A DNA stretch of 64,000 nucleotides, taken from the NCBI GenBank assembly GCA_963768165.1, contig CAVYHJ010000002.1, forward strand, positions 1,193,977 to 1,257,976, read 5' to 3'. A program made the translations under genes and the position numbers. Shown here one piece after another: positions 8,712-17,000 of this stretch. Under the pieces are notes generated by a model. That model did no database searches. It was not told the DNA's origin and was given only the letters and a program-made list of their open reading frames with translations. Origin of the DNA: CAVYHJ01 sp963768165 [NCBI: uncultured bacterium]. GTDB taxonomy: Bacteria; UBP4; UBA4092. Within the stretch, counting starts at the first letter, position 1. Every line of letters begins with the position of its first letter.

Positions 8712-9281
8712 TTGGACTCCGACGATCTATTAAAACTATTCAAAGAACATAATGCACTATTAGAAGGACACTTCCTCCTTTCCTCGGGTTTACATAGTCC
8801 CAATTATTTGCAATGTGCCTTACTTCTGCAATATCCCCGGATTGCTGAAAAATTAGGAAAAAACCTTGCCGATAAAGTGAAAGATTTAAAGGTGGAATGT
8901 GTCGCCACACCTGCGGTCGGGGGTATCGTCATCGGCCAGGAGATCGCCCGCGCGTTAAATGTTCGCTCGGTGTTCACGGAACGGGTGGATGGAAAAATGA
9001 CTTTGCGCCGTGGATTTGAAATCAAGCCAGAGGAACGGATTTTAATTGCGGACGGAATTATTACAACCGGCGGGGCTCCCATTGAAGTCATGCAGGTTGT
9101 CCACGCAAATAAAGGAATCTCCGTTGGAATTGGAGTATTGGTAGACCGGAGCGGCGATTCGTTTAAACCCAATATTCCGGTCATTGCTTTAATGAAAATC
9201 AAGATTGAGACATATACGCCGGAAAACTGCCCACTCTGTCAACAGAAAATTCCCGTAGTGAAACCGGGAAGCCGGAAATAA
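8712..9281 (+). CDS. pyrE: Orotate phosphoribosyltransferase
   Basis: 189 residues, the usual PyrE length. It converts orotate and PRPP to OMP in pyrimidine synthesis. Family signatures are the N-terminal LLEGHFLLSSGLHSP block, the ATPAVGGIVIGQEIAR block, and the PRPP-binding loop ILIADGIITTGGAP. The C-terminus holds a CPLC pair (as in the Thermotoga-type branch). TTG 8712 is chosen because the family starts about here and AAGGAG lies at 8693-8698, although the spacing of 13 is long. The in-frame TTG at 8640 would fall in the promoter. The gene converges on rsmA with a 4-base gap, leaving no room for a separate terminator. Confidence 0.9.
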   Translation: MDSDDLLKLFKEHNALLEGHFLLSSGLHSPNYLQCALLLQYPRIAEKLGKNLADKVKDLKVECVATPAVGGIVIGQEIARALNVRSVFTERVDGKMTLRRGFEIKPEERILIADGIITTGGAPIEVMQVVHANKGISVGIGVLVDRSGDSFKPNIPVIALMKIKIETYTPENCPLCQQKIPVVKPGSRK

Positions 9282-9285
9282 GTTC

Positions 9286-10143
9286 CTACATTTTGATTAA
9301 GCGGTTTGTCAATCTGGCAAAATCTTCCATCGTCAACTTTTCTCCACGAATTTGCGGAGATATATTTGTTTGATCAAGAATTCCGGTTAATTGTTCCTTG
9401 GATATTTTTGTCGTTTCGTTTATGGCATCCAGTGAATTTACCAAAGTTTTTCGGCGTTGGTTAAACGCTGCCCGAATTAAAGCAAAAAATAAATCTTCAT
9501 TTTGGACATCTACCGGTGGAATGGAATGGGGAATCAAACGAAGGATGGCAGAATCCACATCCGGAACCGGAAAAAAACAAGTCCTGGAAATCGTCTTCAC
9601 CAATTCTGTTTTACACCGGTATTGCACCATCAGTGTTAAAACTCCATACTCCTTCGTTCCCGGTTTGGCAATGATTCTCTCCGCCACTTCTTTCTGAATT
9701 GTAATGACCATCCGTTCAAAAGGAAATTTCTCTTCCAGAAATCGCATCAGGATTGGCGTGGTTATATAGTAAGGTAAATTCCCGACAATCTTAATTGGAT
9801 GACCTTTACATTCCCTTAAATAACTTTTAAAGTCCAGTTTTAACACATCCGCACGAATCCAATGAATATTCTCAAAATCCCTTAAATTGTTTTTCGCGAT
9901 ATCCATCATCTTTTCATCTATATCTATGGCGAATACTGTCTTCGTTTGTTGCGCCAACGATTCCGTCAGACACCCCGTCCCCGCGCCAATTTCAAATACA
10001 ATATCCTTTTTGTTTAATTCACATGCGCGGGTAATCAATCGAACAATATTGGAATCAATCAGCAGGTTTTGACCCAAACTTTTGCGCAGACGAATATCTT
10101 TATCCCGAAGGATATTCTTAATTTGAGATTGGGTTTGCGGCAT
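9286..10143 (-). CDS. rsmA: 16S rRNA (adenine1518/1519-N6) dimethyltransferase
   Basis: 285 residues. This enzyme (KsgA) dimethylates two adenosines in the 3' hairpin of 16S rRNA late in 30S assembly. Visible signatures are RLRKSLGQNLLID near the N-terminus, the SAM-binding motif FEIGAGTGCLT, and the catalytic NLPYYITTPIL. I chose ATG 10143. Longer in-frame starts (10161, 10221) lie in an inverted repeat at 10156-10250 that looks like inserted repeat DNA, and would add a non-family N-terminus. No Shine-Dalgarno is visible at 10143, so the exact start is uncertain. Confidence 0.9.
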   Translation of the reverse strand: MPQTQSQIKNILRDKDIRLRKSLGQNLLIDSNIVRLITRACELNKKDIVFEIGAGTGCLTESLAQQTKTVFAIDIDEKMMDIAKNNLRDFENIHWIRADVLKLDFKSYLRECKGHPIKIVGNLPYYITTPILMRFLEEKFPFERMVITIQKEVAERIIAKPGTKEYGVLTLMVQYRCKTELVKTISRTCFFPVPDVDSAILRLIPHSIPPVDVQNEDLFFALIRAAFNQRRKTLVNSLDAINETTKISKEQLTGILDQTNISPQIRGEKLTMEDFARLTNRLIKM

Positions 10144-10155
10144 TGCGCGGCATAC

Positions 10156-10250
10156 TGTCATTCTGAGGAGCGAAACGACGAAGAATCTCTGCCTAAAGTC
10201 TGTAAAACGATGGTAGAACACTGGGATTCTTCGCTGCGCTCAGAATGACA
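10156..10250. repeat. Inverted repeat upstream of rsmA
   Basis: Left arm TGTCATTCTGAGGAGCG...AAGAATC (10156-10187) and right arm GATTCTTCGCTGCGCTCAG...TGACA (10225-10250) are reverse complements with a few differences, around a ~37-base centre. This type of TCATTCTGAG/GAAGAATC element is a familiar dispersed repeat in several candidate phyla. It abuts the rsmA start codon. Confidence 0.7.
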
Positions 10251-10280
10251 AGTTCGTAAGATAGGGTAAGGTATGTTCAT

Positions 10281-12110
10281 TTATTCCACTGTTACCGATT
10301 TGGCCAGATTTCTGGGTTGGTCAACATCGCGTCCATTTTTAACGGCGATATGATAGGCCAATAGTTGCAAGGGCACTTGCACGAGAATCGGTGAGAAAGC
10401 TTCGTCACATTTCGGAATATAAATGACATCGTCAGAATGTTTTTTAATACCTTCATCCCCTTCTGTAGCGATGGAAATAACCTTCCCTCTTCGTGCTTTG
10501 ATTTCTTGGATATTGGAAATCATTTTATCGTAGACAGCGGATTCTGTGCAGATGCAAATCACCGGCAGATTTTCATCAACTAAGGCAATCGGCCCGTGTT
10601 TCATTTCTCCGGCGGCATATCCTTCCGCGTGGATATAGGAAATTTCTTTAAGTTTCAACGCCCCTTCCAGGGCACTCGGATAATTGAATGACCGGCCAAG
10701 ATATAATGCGTTTGTTGCCTTATGACATTTTTCCGTGCATTGCAAAATAGACTCCTGATTTTTCAATTCCTGTGCCACCAAATCAGGCAGTCTGCGTAAT
10801 TGTTCAATCATCCTTTTTTCAACATCCGGCTTGATAGTACCGCGTAACGCACCCATATAGAGGGTAAACAAATAGAATACTGTTACCTGGGAAGCATATG
10901 CTTTTGTAGAGGCGACACCGATCTCCGGTCCCGCATGAGTATAAATTAGACCGTCGGATTCCCGCGCGATGGACGACCCGACCACGTTACATATCGAAAC
11001 GACTTTGGAACCCCGCCGTTTAGCTTCACGTAACCCCGCCAACGTATCAGCCGTTTCACCCGACTGGGTCACCGTCATGACCAACGTATCCTTGTCCACC
11101 AGGGGATCGCGGTAGCGAAATTCCGATGACAAATCCACTTCTACGCGAATTCTTACAAATTTCTCTAACAAATATCGTCCCACCATTCCCGCGTGATACG
11201 CCGTCCCGCATGATATGATGACGATTTTTTTGAAAGCTTTCAATTCCGCATCAGTCATCTGCATGTCATCCAACAAAATCTTGGACCCGTCTTTGGAAAA
11301 CCTGCCCAACAAGGTATCGGCAATGACTTTGGGTTGTTCATTAATTTCTTTTAACATGAAATGCGCATAACCGCCTTTTTCCGCGGCGTTGGCGTCCCAA
11401 TCAATATGATGCACTTTTTTCTCTTTGACTTTTCCATCTAAATCTGTGACCACCACATTATCCCGTGTCAGTAGAATCACTTCATGGTCATCCAGATAAA
11501 TAATTTCACGGGTGTAATTGAGAATCGCCGGAACATCCGAAGCAATAAAATTCTCACCCTTTCCAATTCCCACAATCAATGGACTCCCGCACCGCGCCGC
11601 AACCAGTTTATCCGGTTCATTTTCACAAAGAATCCCCAAGGCATACGCGCCTTCGACTTCTTTTAACGCCGCGCGTACCGCGTTTTCCAGGTTCCCTTTG
11701 TAATGTTTCTCAATTAAATGAGCCACAATTTCCGTGTCGGTTTGTGATTTGAATTGATGACCCTCTTTTTCTAATTGCGCTTTTAAGGTCTGGTAATTCT
11801 CGATAATCCCGTTATGCACCACAGCGATTTTCCCTGTGCAATCGGAATGCGGATGCGAATTGATTTCCGACGGTTGCCCGTGGGTCGCCCAGCGCGTATG
11901 CCCGACTCCGCAGGTCCCGTGAATCGGATTTTCCTCAAGTGCCGCATCCAACGCTTTTAATTTTCCCACTCTCTTGCGGATGACTAATTTTCCGTTGGAA
12001 ATCACCGCCACCCCCGCTGAATCGTATCCCCGATATTCCAACCGGTGCAATCCGCCCATCACGATGGGAACTACTTCTTGTTTACCGATATAACCGACAA
12101 TTCCACACAT
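10281..12110 (-). CDS. glmS: Glutamine--fructose-6-phosphate aminotransferase (isomerising)
   Basis: 609 residues, family length. It makes glucosamine-6-phosphate from fructose-6-phosphate and glutamine, feeding peptidoglycan and lipid A. MCGIVGYIG supplies the N-terminal nucleophile Cys that must be exposed after Met removal, which fixes the start at ATG 12110 rather than the longer frame to 12149. The glutaminase domain contains GHTRWATHG and HNGIIEN. Two SIS domains follow with SCGTAYHAG, TQSGETADT and a C-terminal DQPRNLAKSVTVE. An AAGGAATG ribosome site precedes it. No glmS ribozyme core is seen in the leader. Together with LpxD, LpxC and the NagA at 14,747 it belongs to amino-sugar metabolism. 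Confidence 0.95.
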   Translation of the reverse strand: MCGIVGYIGKQEVVPIVMGGLHRLEYRGYDSAGVAVISNGKLVIRKRVGKLKALDAALEENPIHGTCGVGHTRWATHGQPSEINSHPHSDCTGKIAVVHNGIIENYQTLKAQLEKEGHQFKSQTDTEIVAHLIEKHYKGNLENAVRAALKEVEGAYALGILCENEPDKLVAARCGSPLIVGIGKGENFIASDVPAILNYTREIIYLDDHEVILLTRDNVVVTDLDGKVKEKKVHHIDWDANAAEKGGYAHFMLKEINEQPKVIADTLLGRFSKDGSKILLDDMQMTDAELKAFKKIVIISCGTAYHAGMVGRYLLEKFVRIRVEVDLSSEFRYRDPLVDKDTLVMTVTQSGETADTLAGLREAKRRGSKVVSICNVVGSSIARESDGLIYTHAGPEIGVASTKAYASQVTVFYLFTLYMGALRGTIKPDVEKRMIEQLRRLPDLVAQELKNQESILQCTEKCHKATNALYLGRSFNYPSALEGALKLKEISYIHAEGYAAGEMKHGPIALVDENLPVICICTESAVYDKMISNIQEIKARRGKVISIATEGDEGIKKHSDDVIYIPKCDEAFSPILVQVPLQLLAYHIAVKNGRDVDQPRNLAKSVTVE

Positions 12111-12446
12111 ACAATTCTCATTCCTTGAAAAAGTAAAAAACCATAACAATACCTAATTGATAAAGCTTAAAAACATCAACTAGAGTTATATAAATTTAGC
12201 ACGAAATCAAGGTTTTGGTCTAATATTCTGCTCTAAACCTTTTCCTTTGATTTCTCGCTTTTCTCATGCATCGATAACTTGAGCGCTCTTTGTGGTATTC
12301 CCGATGTCTGTCTTCCTATTTTCCTTGCCCATTTTTCCCATCTTTGATATATTCATTCCCATTGAACATTCTTTATTATGGCGATAATTCCAACTATAAA
12401 ATAAATTGATTGATCGAAAAATCGTTTTGATGTAACTTGGTAGTAT
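12111..12446. other. Gene-free region between glmS and the restriction island
   Basis: Divergent upstream region. It holds the glmS ribosome site and leader and an AT-rich segment before the methyltransferase fragment. A small minus-strand frame at 12264-12485 overlaps the methyltransferase start and has no ribosome site or recognisable product. No hairpin or known RNA motif is seen. Confidence 0.4.
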
Positions 12447-12839
12447 ATGATAAATACCCTTTTTAAGAGTCCAAAAATATCCCATAAATTCTCAAAAGAT
12501 GACCAAATCGTTTTACATCAAGGGGATACATTACATTTCTTAAATTCCTTGCCAGACAAATCCATTCAATTAGTAATTAGTTCGCCACCTTATAATTTAG
12601 GTAAAAAATATGAGACCAGAGAAGGTATTCACGCATATTTAGATAAACAAAAACCAGTTATCCAAGAGATATTTAGAATACTTACAGAAGAAGGTAGTGT
12701 CTGTTGGCAGGTGGGAAATTATGTAGATAATGGTGAAGTATTCCCATTAGATATTTTTTATTATGATATATTCAAGAATTTAGGGTTTAAACTTCGAAAC
12801 CGCATAATATGGCATTTTGGACATGGCAAATATATATAA
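12447..12839 (+). pseudogene. DNA methyltransferase, truncated (beta-class order, lacks SAM-binding half)
   Basis: 130 residues matching the N-terminal half of a DNA N4-cytosine/N6-adenine methyltransferase. The catalytic SPPY motif is at 46-49 in ISSPPYNLGKKYE, followed by EEGSVCWQVGNYV and RNRIIWHFGHG. In beta-class enzymes the target-recognition region and the SAM-binding FxGxG motif come after this point; here the frame stops three codons past HFGHG, so motif I is missing and activity is unlikely. The break coincides with the start of the next gene, which overlaps by 17 bases, as if a deletion had joined the two. The island is visibly more AT-rich than its surroundings, suggesting lateral acquisition. 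Confidence 0.8.
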
Positions 12840-13737
12840 AAATAAATTCCTAGAAGAACTGAAAAGTAGATTTGGTAAACTTGAGAAACTTTCCGACAGT
12901 TTATCATTATTTGACTTATACAATGGGGCGATAAGAATTTATGTTAGATATTCAAAATTACATCCTGGAAACAAAACGTTTTATGGATTAAGAAAGGAAG
13001 ATTTAAAATTATTAGAGGGCAAAAATTCTTTTATTTGTTTTCTGTGGGACAACCAGAAAGAACCACTTTTAATTCCTTATTCTGATTTCGAGGAGTTCTT
13101 TAGTTCAATAGAGCCAGCAAAAGATGGTCAATATAAAGCACAAATTTACTTTAATAGTAATGGTACTGAATTTTATATAGCAAATTCAGGAAGATATAAT
13201 GTTGAAGGATATTTTGGTTGGAATAGCCTATTAAATCTTATTGATTCTTCAAAAACAGAGGAACTTCCTGAATTAACCCATTCTAATGTACAGTCACTAC
13301 TTGGTGGTATCGGAGCTCATAAAGGACTTGATATTTGGATTCCTCAAATAGATCGAACAAGATTAGATAGTAAACTTGCTACAAAATTCTCCTTTCGAAA
13401 TTACTTGCCTGAAGATTTAGGAAAGATTAAGTTTATTATTCAAGAAGTAGATGTGATTTGGTTTGAAAAAGGATCGTCTATACCCAATGCTTTATTTGAG
13501 GTTGAGCACTCTACTCCAATCTATTCTGGGTTATTGAGATTTAACGATATCCTTTTAATAACTCCTTCCATAAAATCAAATTTTAGTATTGTCTCAAATG
13601 AATTGAGGCGTTCCTTATTTACAAGGCAAATTAACAGACCGACATTTCAAGCAAGCGGTCTTATAAATCATTGTTCATTCCTTGAATACAAAGATGTTTT
13701 TAATTGGTTTAATCGTATTAGTAAAGAGAAATCATAA
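12823..13737 (+). CDS. Putative type II restriction endonuclease (PD-(D/E)XK-like), family not recognised
   Basis: 304 residues from ATG 12823 (MANIYKNKF...). I do not recognise a named family. The C-terminal third has a nuclease-like core: an Asp in EVDVIWF (210) followed by FEVEHST with Glu 226 and 228, fitting a D...ExE variant of PD-(D/E)XK. Just before it lies IGAHKGLDIWIP. Its position between a methyltransferase fragment and a BglII-like gene supports a restriction role. No Shine-Dalgarno is visible before ATG 12823; the deletion that truncated the methyltransferase may have removed the original upstream region. High AT content and Lys/Asn/Ile-rich composition match the rest of the island. 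Confidence 0.6.
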   Translation: MANIYKNKFLEELKSRFGKLEKLSDSLSLFDLYNGAIRIYVRYSKLHPGNKTFYGLRKEDLKLLEGKNSFICFLWDNQKEPLLIPYSDFEEFFSSIEPAKDGQYKAQIYFNSNGTEFYIANSGRYNVEGYFGWNSLLNLIDSSKTEELPELTHSNVQSLLGGIGAHKGLDIWIPQIDRTRLDSKLATKFSFRNYLPEDLGKIKFIIQEVDVIWFEKGSSIPNALFEVEHSTPIYSGLLRFNDILLITPSIKSNFSIVSNELRRSLFTRQINRPTFQASGLINHCSFLEYKDVFNWFNRISKEKS

Positions 13738-13753
13738 AACAAAGGATTATAAA

Positions 13754-14320
13754 ATGAAGATAGTGGGAATTTATTCATTCAATAATGGACAGGAAGTAGT
13801 TACTCAAAGATACCCCCATTTATTTAAAGAAATTAAGGATATTATTGAGAATATTCAAGCAGACAAACTTAAACGGAAAATTAGCAAAGAGAAAACCATG
13901 AAAGGGAAATCTTTGCATAGTCCGAAAGCTTTAAATAAATCATTCAAAAAGTATTTTGGAAAATATAAATGGAAAACTGTGCGAGTTCCATGCGATTATC
14001 CTACGCAATATTATCTTAACGATTATAAACCCAAACAATTAAATAAAGGTGCTTTTAGAGAGATGGATTTTATAAAAGAAAAACTGGGTGTTGAAGTACA
14101 GTTTGGCAAATATTCTTCGATGATATATAGCGGTTGTGCGAAAACAACAATTTTCCAAAAGATGGGTTTTATTGATACTGGTATAGAAATAGTTCCTGTT
14201 AAACAATTTGCAGAACAAATGTCCTCAGGTGTATCTTATTTTGAACAGTTTATCTGGGATTTAGAGCAAAGGGGTATATCAAATATAGATATACCAGTCA
14301 TGATTTTGGGAATAAATTGA
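13754..14320 (+). CDS. BglII-family type II restriction endonuclease
   Basis: 188 residues. The C-terminal half matches the BglII family: FREMDFIKEKLGVEVQFGKY followed by CAKTTIFQKMGFIDTGIEIV and VSYFEQFIWDLE. Asp105, Glu114 and Gln116 keep the D-x8-E-x-Q spacing that I recall for the BglII active site (Asp84, Glu93, Gln95). BglII cuts AGATCT, but specificity here cannot be inferred. The start is ATG 13754, preceded by AAAGGAT; an earlier in-frame ATG at 13682 lies inside the previous gene and has no ribosome site. No intact methyltransferase is present beside it, so host protection must come from elsewhere or the enzyme may be silent. Confidence 0.75.
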   Translation: MKIVGIYSFNNGQEVVTQRYPHLFKEIKDIIENIQADKLKRKISKEKTMKGKSLHSPKALNKSFKKYFGKYKWKTVRVPCDYPTQYYLNDYKPKQLNKGAFREMDFIKEKLGVEVQFGKYSSMIYSGCAKTTIFQKMGFIDTGIEIVPVKQFAEQMSSGVSYFEQFIWDLEQRGISNIDIPVMILGIN

Positions 14321-14465
14321 ATTTCCTTCATCTGGATGGCACTTTGTGCTTTTCCCGTTAATTTGAATAAAGTAATAACTTCTATAAACCGGGAAAGTGC
14401 CTTTTACGAATTTCCCTATGCTATCCTCTGTTACTGCGAGAGATTCGGTCCCTTCACTTTGCTCG

Positions 14466-14628
14466 AGGTTAAACTCCGACTAAATCCCCTCAAGAATACC
14501 CCCTATTCTTGAAGGAATCTTGAGTTGGGAAAAGCTTTGTACGAACATAGAAAGTTTTTATCCTCAATAAAATCAATCAACCAATAACTCTTCTACAATT
14601 GCAGAAGAGTTCCAACCGGCTGAAATCC
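14466..14628. repeat. Multi-hairpin structured repeat, copy A
   Basis: About 163 bases shared with 23825-23988. Three stems are seen: CCTCAAGAATA/TATTCTTGAAGG, CTTTG.../...AGAAAG, and AACTCTTCT/AGAAGAGTT. They are separated by the conserved linker TCAATAAAATCAATCAACCA and followed by CCAACCGGCTGAAATCCA. Stem sequences differ from copy B while pairing is kept. Confidence 0.75.
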
Positions 14629-14659
14629 ATTCACTTTTCCTGAATGAGTACCGGAGAGT

Positions 14660-14688
14660 AACTGGAGTTGCTAATAGCAATTCCAGTT
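14660..14688. repeat. Palindrome AACTGGAGTTGCTA/TAGCAATTCCAGTT
   Basis: A near-perfect hairpin sharing the core ACTGGA-TTGCTAATAGCAA-TCCAGT with the larger palindrome at 45197-45239. It lies downstream of structured repeat A. A looser AATTG...CAATT hairpin occupies the equivalent place after copy B (24103-24119). Confidence 0.65.
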
Positions 14689-14746
14689 CCGCTTCGCTTG
14701 TCTTGCAGTATATCTTTGGTATTTTATGAGAATATGGATAGCTTAT

Positions 14747-15904
14747 TTATTTCTTATAGACTACTTCCCCTTCCACCATCGTGAAAGAAACGATAAATTG
14801 ATCGTCAAAGAATACAATATCCGCGTCTTTCCCTTCTTCAATTGACCCTTTCCGGCTTTCCAATCCCAGCACACGTGCCGGGTTTAGAGTTGCCATCTGG
14901 ACTCCTTCCGGAATGGTCAATTCTCCAAAATCAATAATGTTTTTCAATCCGCGATTCATAAAAAGGGTAGACCCCGCCAAGGTTTCGGGAGACAACCGTG
15001 CTTCTCCATTTTTCACCGTCATTTTCTTGCCGGATTGAATATAGTTCCCGTCCCGCAATCCCGCCACCTGAATCGCGTCGGTAATCAATACCACCTTATC
15101 CCGCGGTTTGGCTTTCACCAATAATTTTACAACCGCCGGGTGAACATGAATACCATCGGATATGATTTCGCAGGTCAATTCATCGCACACCAACGCCGCC
15201 CCCGCGCCGCCCGGTTCCCGGTGTTGCACGTCCCGCATCGCGTTAAAACAGTGAGTCACGTGCCGGATACCCTTTTTAATAGAGGCGATGGCATCGTCAT
15301 AACTGGCGTTAGTATGCCCCATTGCCGGAATAATATTCCGCTTCTCCATAATTTCGATTAATTCATGCGCTCCTTTTAATTCCGGCGCGATGACCATCAT
15401 CTTCAGCATCCCGGATGCCGACGCAATTAAATTTCGCAAGGCGTTGGGGTTACATTCCCACAAGTGTTCCGTCAACTGCGCCCCTTTTTTCACCGGATTC
15501 AAAAACGGCCCCTCGGAATTAATTCCCAGTATCCGCGCCCCTTTCATCTCTTTATCAATATTACTAACAATGCGCTCGAATATTTTCGGATCCGCGTGCA
15601 TCGTCGCTAGATAACCCGTCGTACCGTGCCGAGCAATATGCTGGCTAATTTTTTCCAGCGCTTGTTGTGTCCCGTCTGATGCTTTATATCCCATGCATCC
15701 GTGAATATGCACATCTATAAAACCCGGAGAAACAAACTTCCCTTTCGCGTCAATAATTTCCGCGTCTTTGGGGAGAGTTTCGTCATCCACTTTGGTTATT
15801 CTCTCAATTTTCTTATCATGGATCACCAACACATGATTGGTATCCAGTACCTTTGTCCTTGTGACGATTTGACCATTCTTAATTATTTTTCGTTTCTTAG
15901 GCAT
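14747..15904 (-). CDS. nagA: N-acetylglucosamine-6-phosphate deacetylase
   Basis: 385 residues, the usual NagA length. It removes acetate from GlcNAc-6-P, returning amino sugar to the GlmS product pool during wall recycling or amino-sugar use. It is an amidohydrolase-fold protein: metal motif DVHIHGCMG near residue 67, NSEGPFLNP, AMGHTNASYDDA, THCFNAM, and LITDAIQVAG with the catalytic Asp. The start ATG 15904 fits the family N-terminus. It lies 39 bases downstream of the DUF3108 gene, so the two are probably co-transcribed. Confidence 0.93.
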   Translation of the reverse strand: MPKKRKIIKNGQIVTRTKVLDTNHVLVIHDKKIERITKVDDETLPKDAEIIDAKGKFVSPGFIDVHIHGCMGYKASDGTQQALEKISQHIARHGTTGYLATMHADPKIFERIVSNIDKEMKGARILGINSEGPFLNPVKKGAQLTEHLWECNPNALRNLIASASGMLKMMVIAPELKGAHELIEIMEKRNIIPAMGHTNASYDDAIASIKKGIRHVTHCFNAMRDVQHREPGGAGAALVCDELTCEIISDGIHVHPAVVKLLVKAKPRDKVVLITDAIQVAGLRDGNYIQSGKKMTVKNGEARLSPETLAGSTLFMNRGLKNIIDFGELTIPEGVQMATLNPARVLGLESRKGSIEEGKDADIVFFDDQFIVSFTMVEGEVVYKK

Positions 15905-15943
15905 GGGTCACCTTGGGAAGATTGTTGTTGCAGCCAGACCGTA

Positions 15944-16858
15944 TTATCCACCCAGTTGTTTGGAGGGACGGAGGACGCCGTGAATATCACCGAGGAGCAG
16001 GACCCCTTTGACCACCCCTTCAACGGGGACATAATCTTTGGATAACCACAGTTCAATATCGCCTTTTTTCTGATCAAATAAATCCTGGTCGAGCATGACT
16101 TTGACCAGATATTCCCGTTGGGATTTGCGGGAACTGGAACTATTTTTCTTGAGAGTTTCTTCTTCAGAAGCGATTTGCATTTCCAATTTTGCCTGCCGTT
16201 TGGTGGGCAAAGTGTTAACATTAAACGGTTTTCCTTTCTCGATTTCCCCATAAACCCCGTACCGGAAATTATAAAACGCTGCCAGAGGGTCGTCATACAC
16301 CGTGTTGTCAGGAATGGGGTGAGTCCCTTCACCAGTTAATTCATCCCCTTTCCAGGTTTTCCAATGAACGATTTTATTTTCATAGTCGAAGATGGTTTCC
16401 GTGCGTTTTTCTTTTCGTCCAAACTGGCGCTGGATTTTCTCAAATTTGGCAGAGCGCAACCGTTTCCCGTTATCCATTAGAACCATGTGGGAAATATAAT
16501 TATCCCGGCGCTGGAATGTTAAAAATTTGATGATTCCATTGGTATGCGCTTCCAATTGAGCGATATATCCATCTTTGACTGCGGGATCTTTTGAAAAGGT
16601 AATTTCCGCGTCAGCCGCGTGAAAGAAAGTAAAAAAACCCAGGTTATAATGCAATTTCTCGCCGTTAAAATGAGCGCCAATCGGCAGTTTGGCGGGCGCA
16701 GGAGGGCCATAAGTATCTATGAAAACTTTTTGGTCGGGGTTGGACGTATTAGCCGTTTCTGGAATAATCGTATCCGCCTGACCTATGGACGTCCACAAAA
16801 CTCCCACAAGAATTCCTGTCATTCCCAGTGGCTTTCTATATTTTCTAATCCAGTTCAT
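15944..16858 (-). CDS. DUF3108-like exported protein
   Basis: 304 residues with an N-terminal signal segment (MGILVGVLWTSIGQA-like, about 12-28). A beta-strand-rich domain of DUF3108 type follows: PIGAHFNGEKLHYNLGFF near 60-77, then D...AFYNFRYG, and a C-terminal LWLSKDYVPVEGVVKG. DUF3108 proteins are periplasmic or outer-membrane-associated and of unknown function. The gene precedes nagA in the same direction. A polar KNSSSSRKSQ insert interrupts the domain near residue 240. Confidence 0.8.
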   Translation of the reverse strand: MNWIRKYRKPLGMTGILVGVLWTSIGQADTIIPETANTSNPDQKVFIDTYGPPAPAKLPIGAHFNGEKLHYNLGFFTFFHAADAEITFSKDPAVKDGYIAQLEAHTNGIIKFLTFQRRDNYISHMVLMDNGKRLRSAKFEKIQRQFGRKEKRTETIFDYENKIVHWKTWKGDELTGEGTHPIPDNTVYDDPLAAFYNFRYGVYGEIEKGKPFNVNTLPTKRQAKLEMQIASEEETLKKNSSSSRKSQREYLVKVMLDQDLFDQKKGDIELWLSKDYVPVEGVVKGVLLLGDIHGVLRPSKQLGG

Positions 16859-17000
16859 CCTTGAAAACCTCGCTATTATTATACCTAAATATGCATAAAT
16901 TGTCAGATTATGGGTAAATTACTTCATGAAATTAAAAGGAAAATCGTGTTCGTGTTATTCCCTTTTCCCTCTATTTATTTTATACTGATGAGACACCATT

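Larger units (their letters stand above)
14321..14746. other. Gene-free, hairpin-rich region after the restriction island
   Basis: No coding frame is seen. It contains a loose inverted pair (GGCACTTT.../...AAAGTGCC near 14338-14404), the multi-hairpin repeat at 14466-14628, and the palindrome at 14660-14688. The end is the 3' side of nagA. Confidence 0.55.

Noticed and set aside
12111-12149. Extended glmS start
   Set aside because: The catalytic Cys must follow the initiator Met directly, fixing the start at 12110.
12111-12400. glmS ribozyme in the glmS leader
   Set aside because: The conserved ribozyme core could not be found and the leader is short and AT-rich.
12264-12485. 73-codon minus-strand ORF upstream of the methyltransferase fragment
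   Set aside because: No ribosome site, no recognisable motif, and it overlaps the methyltransferase start; composition looks non-coding.
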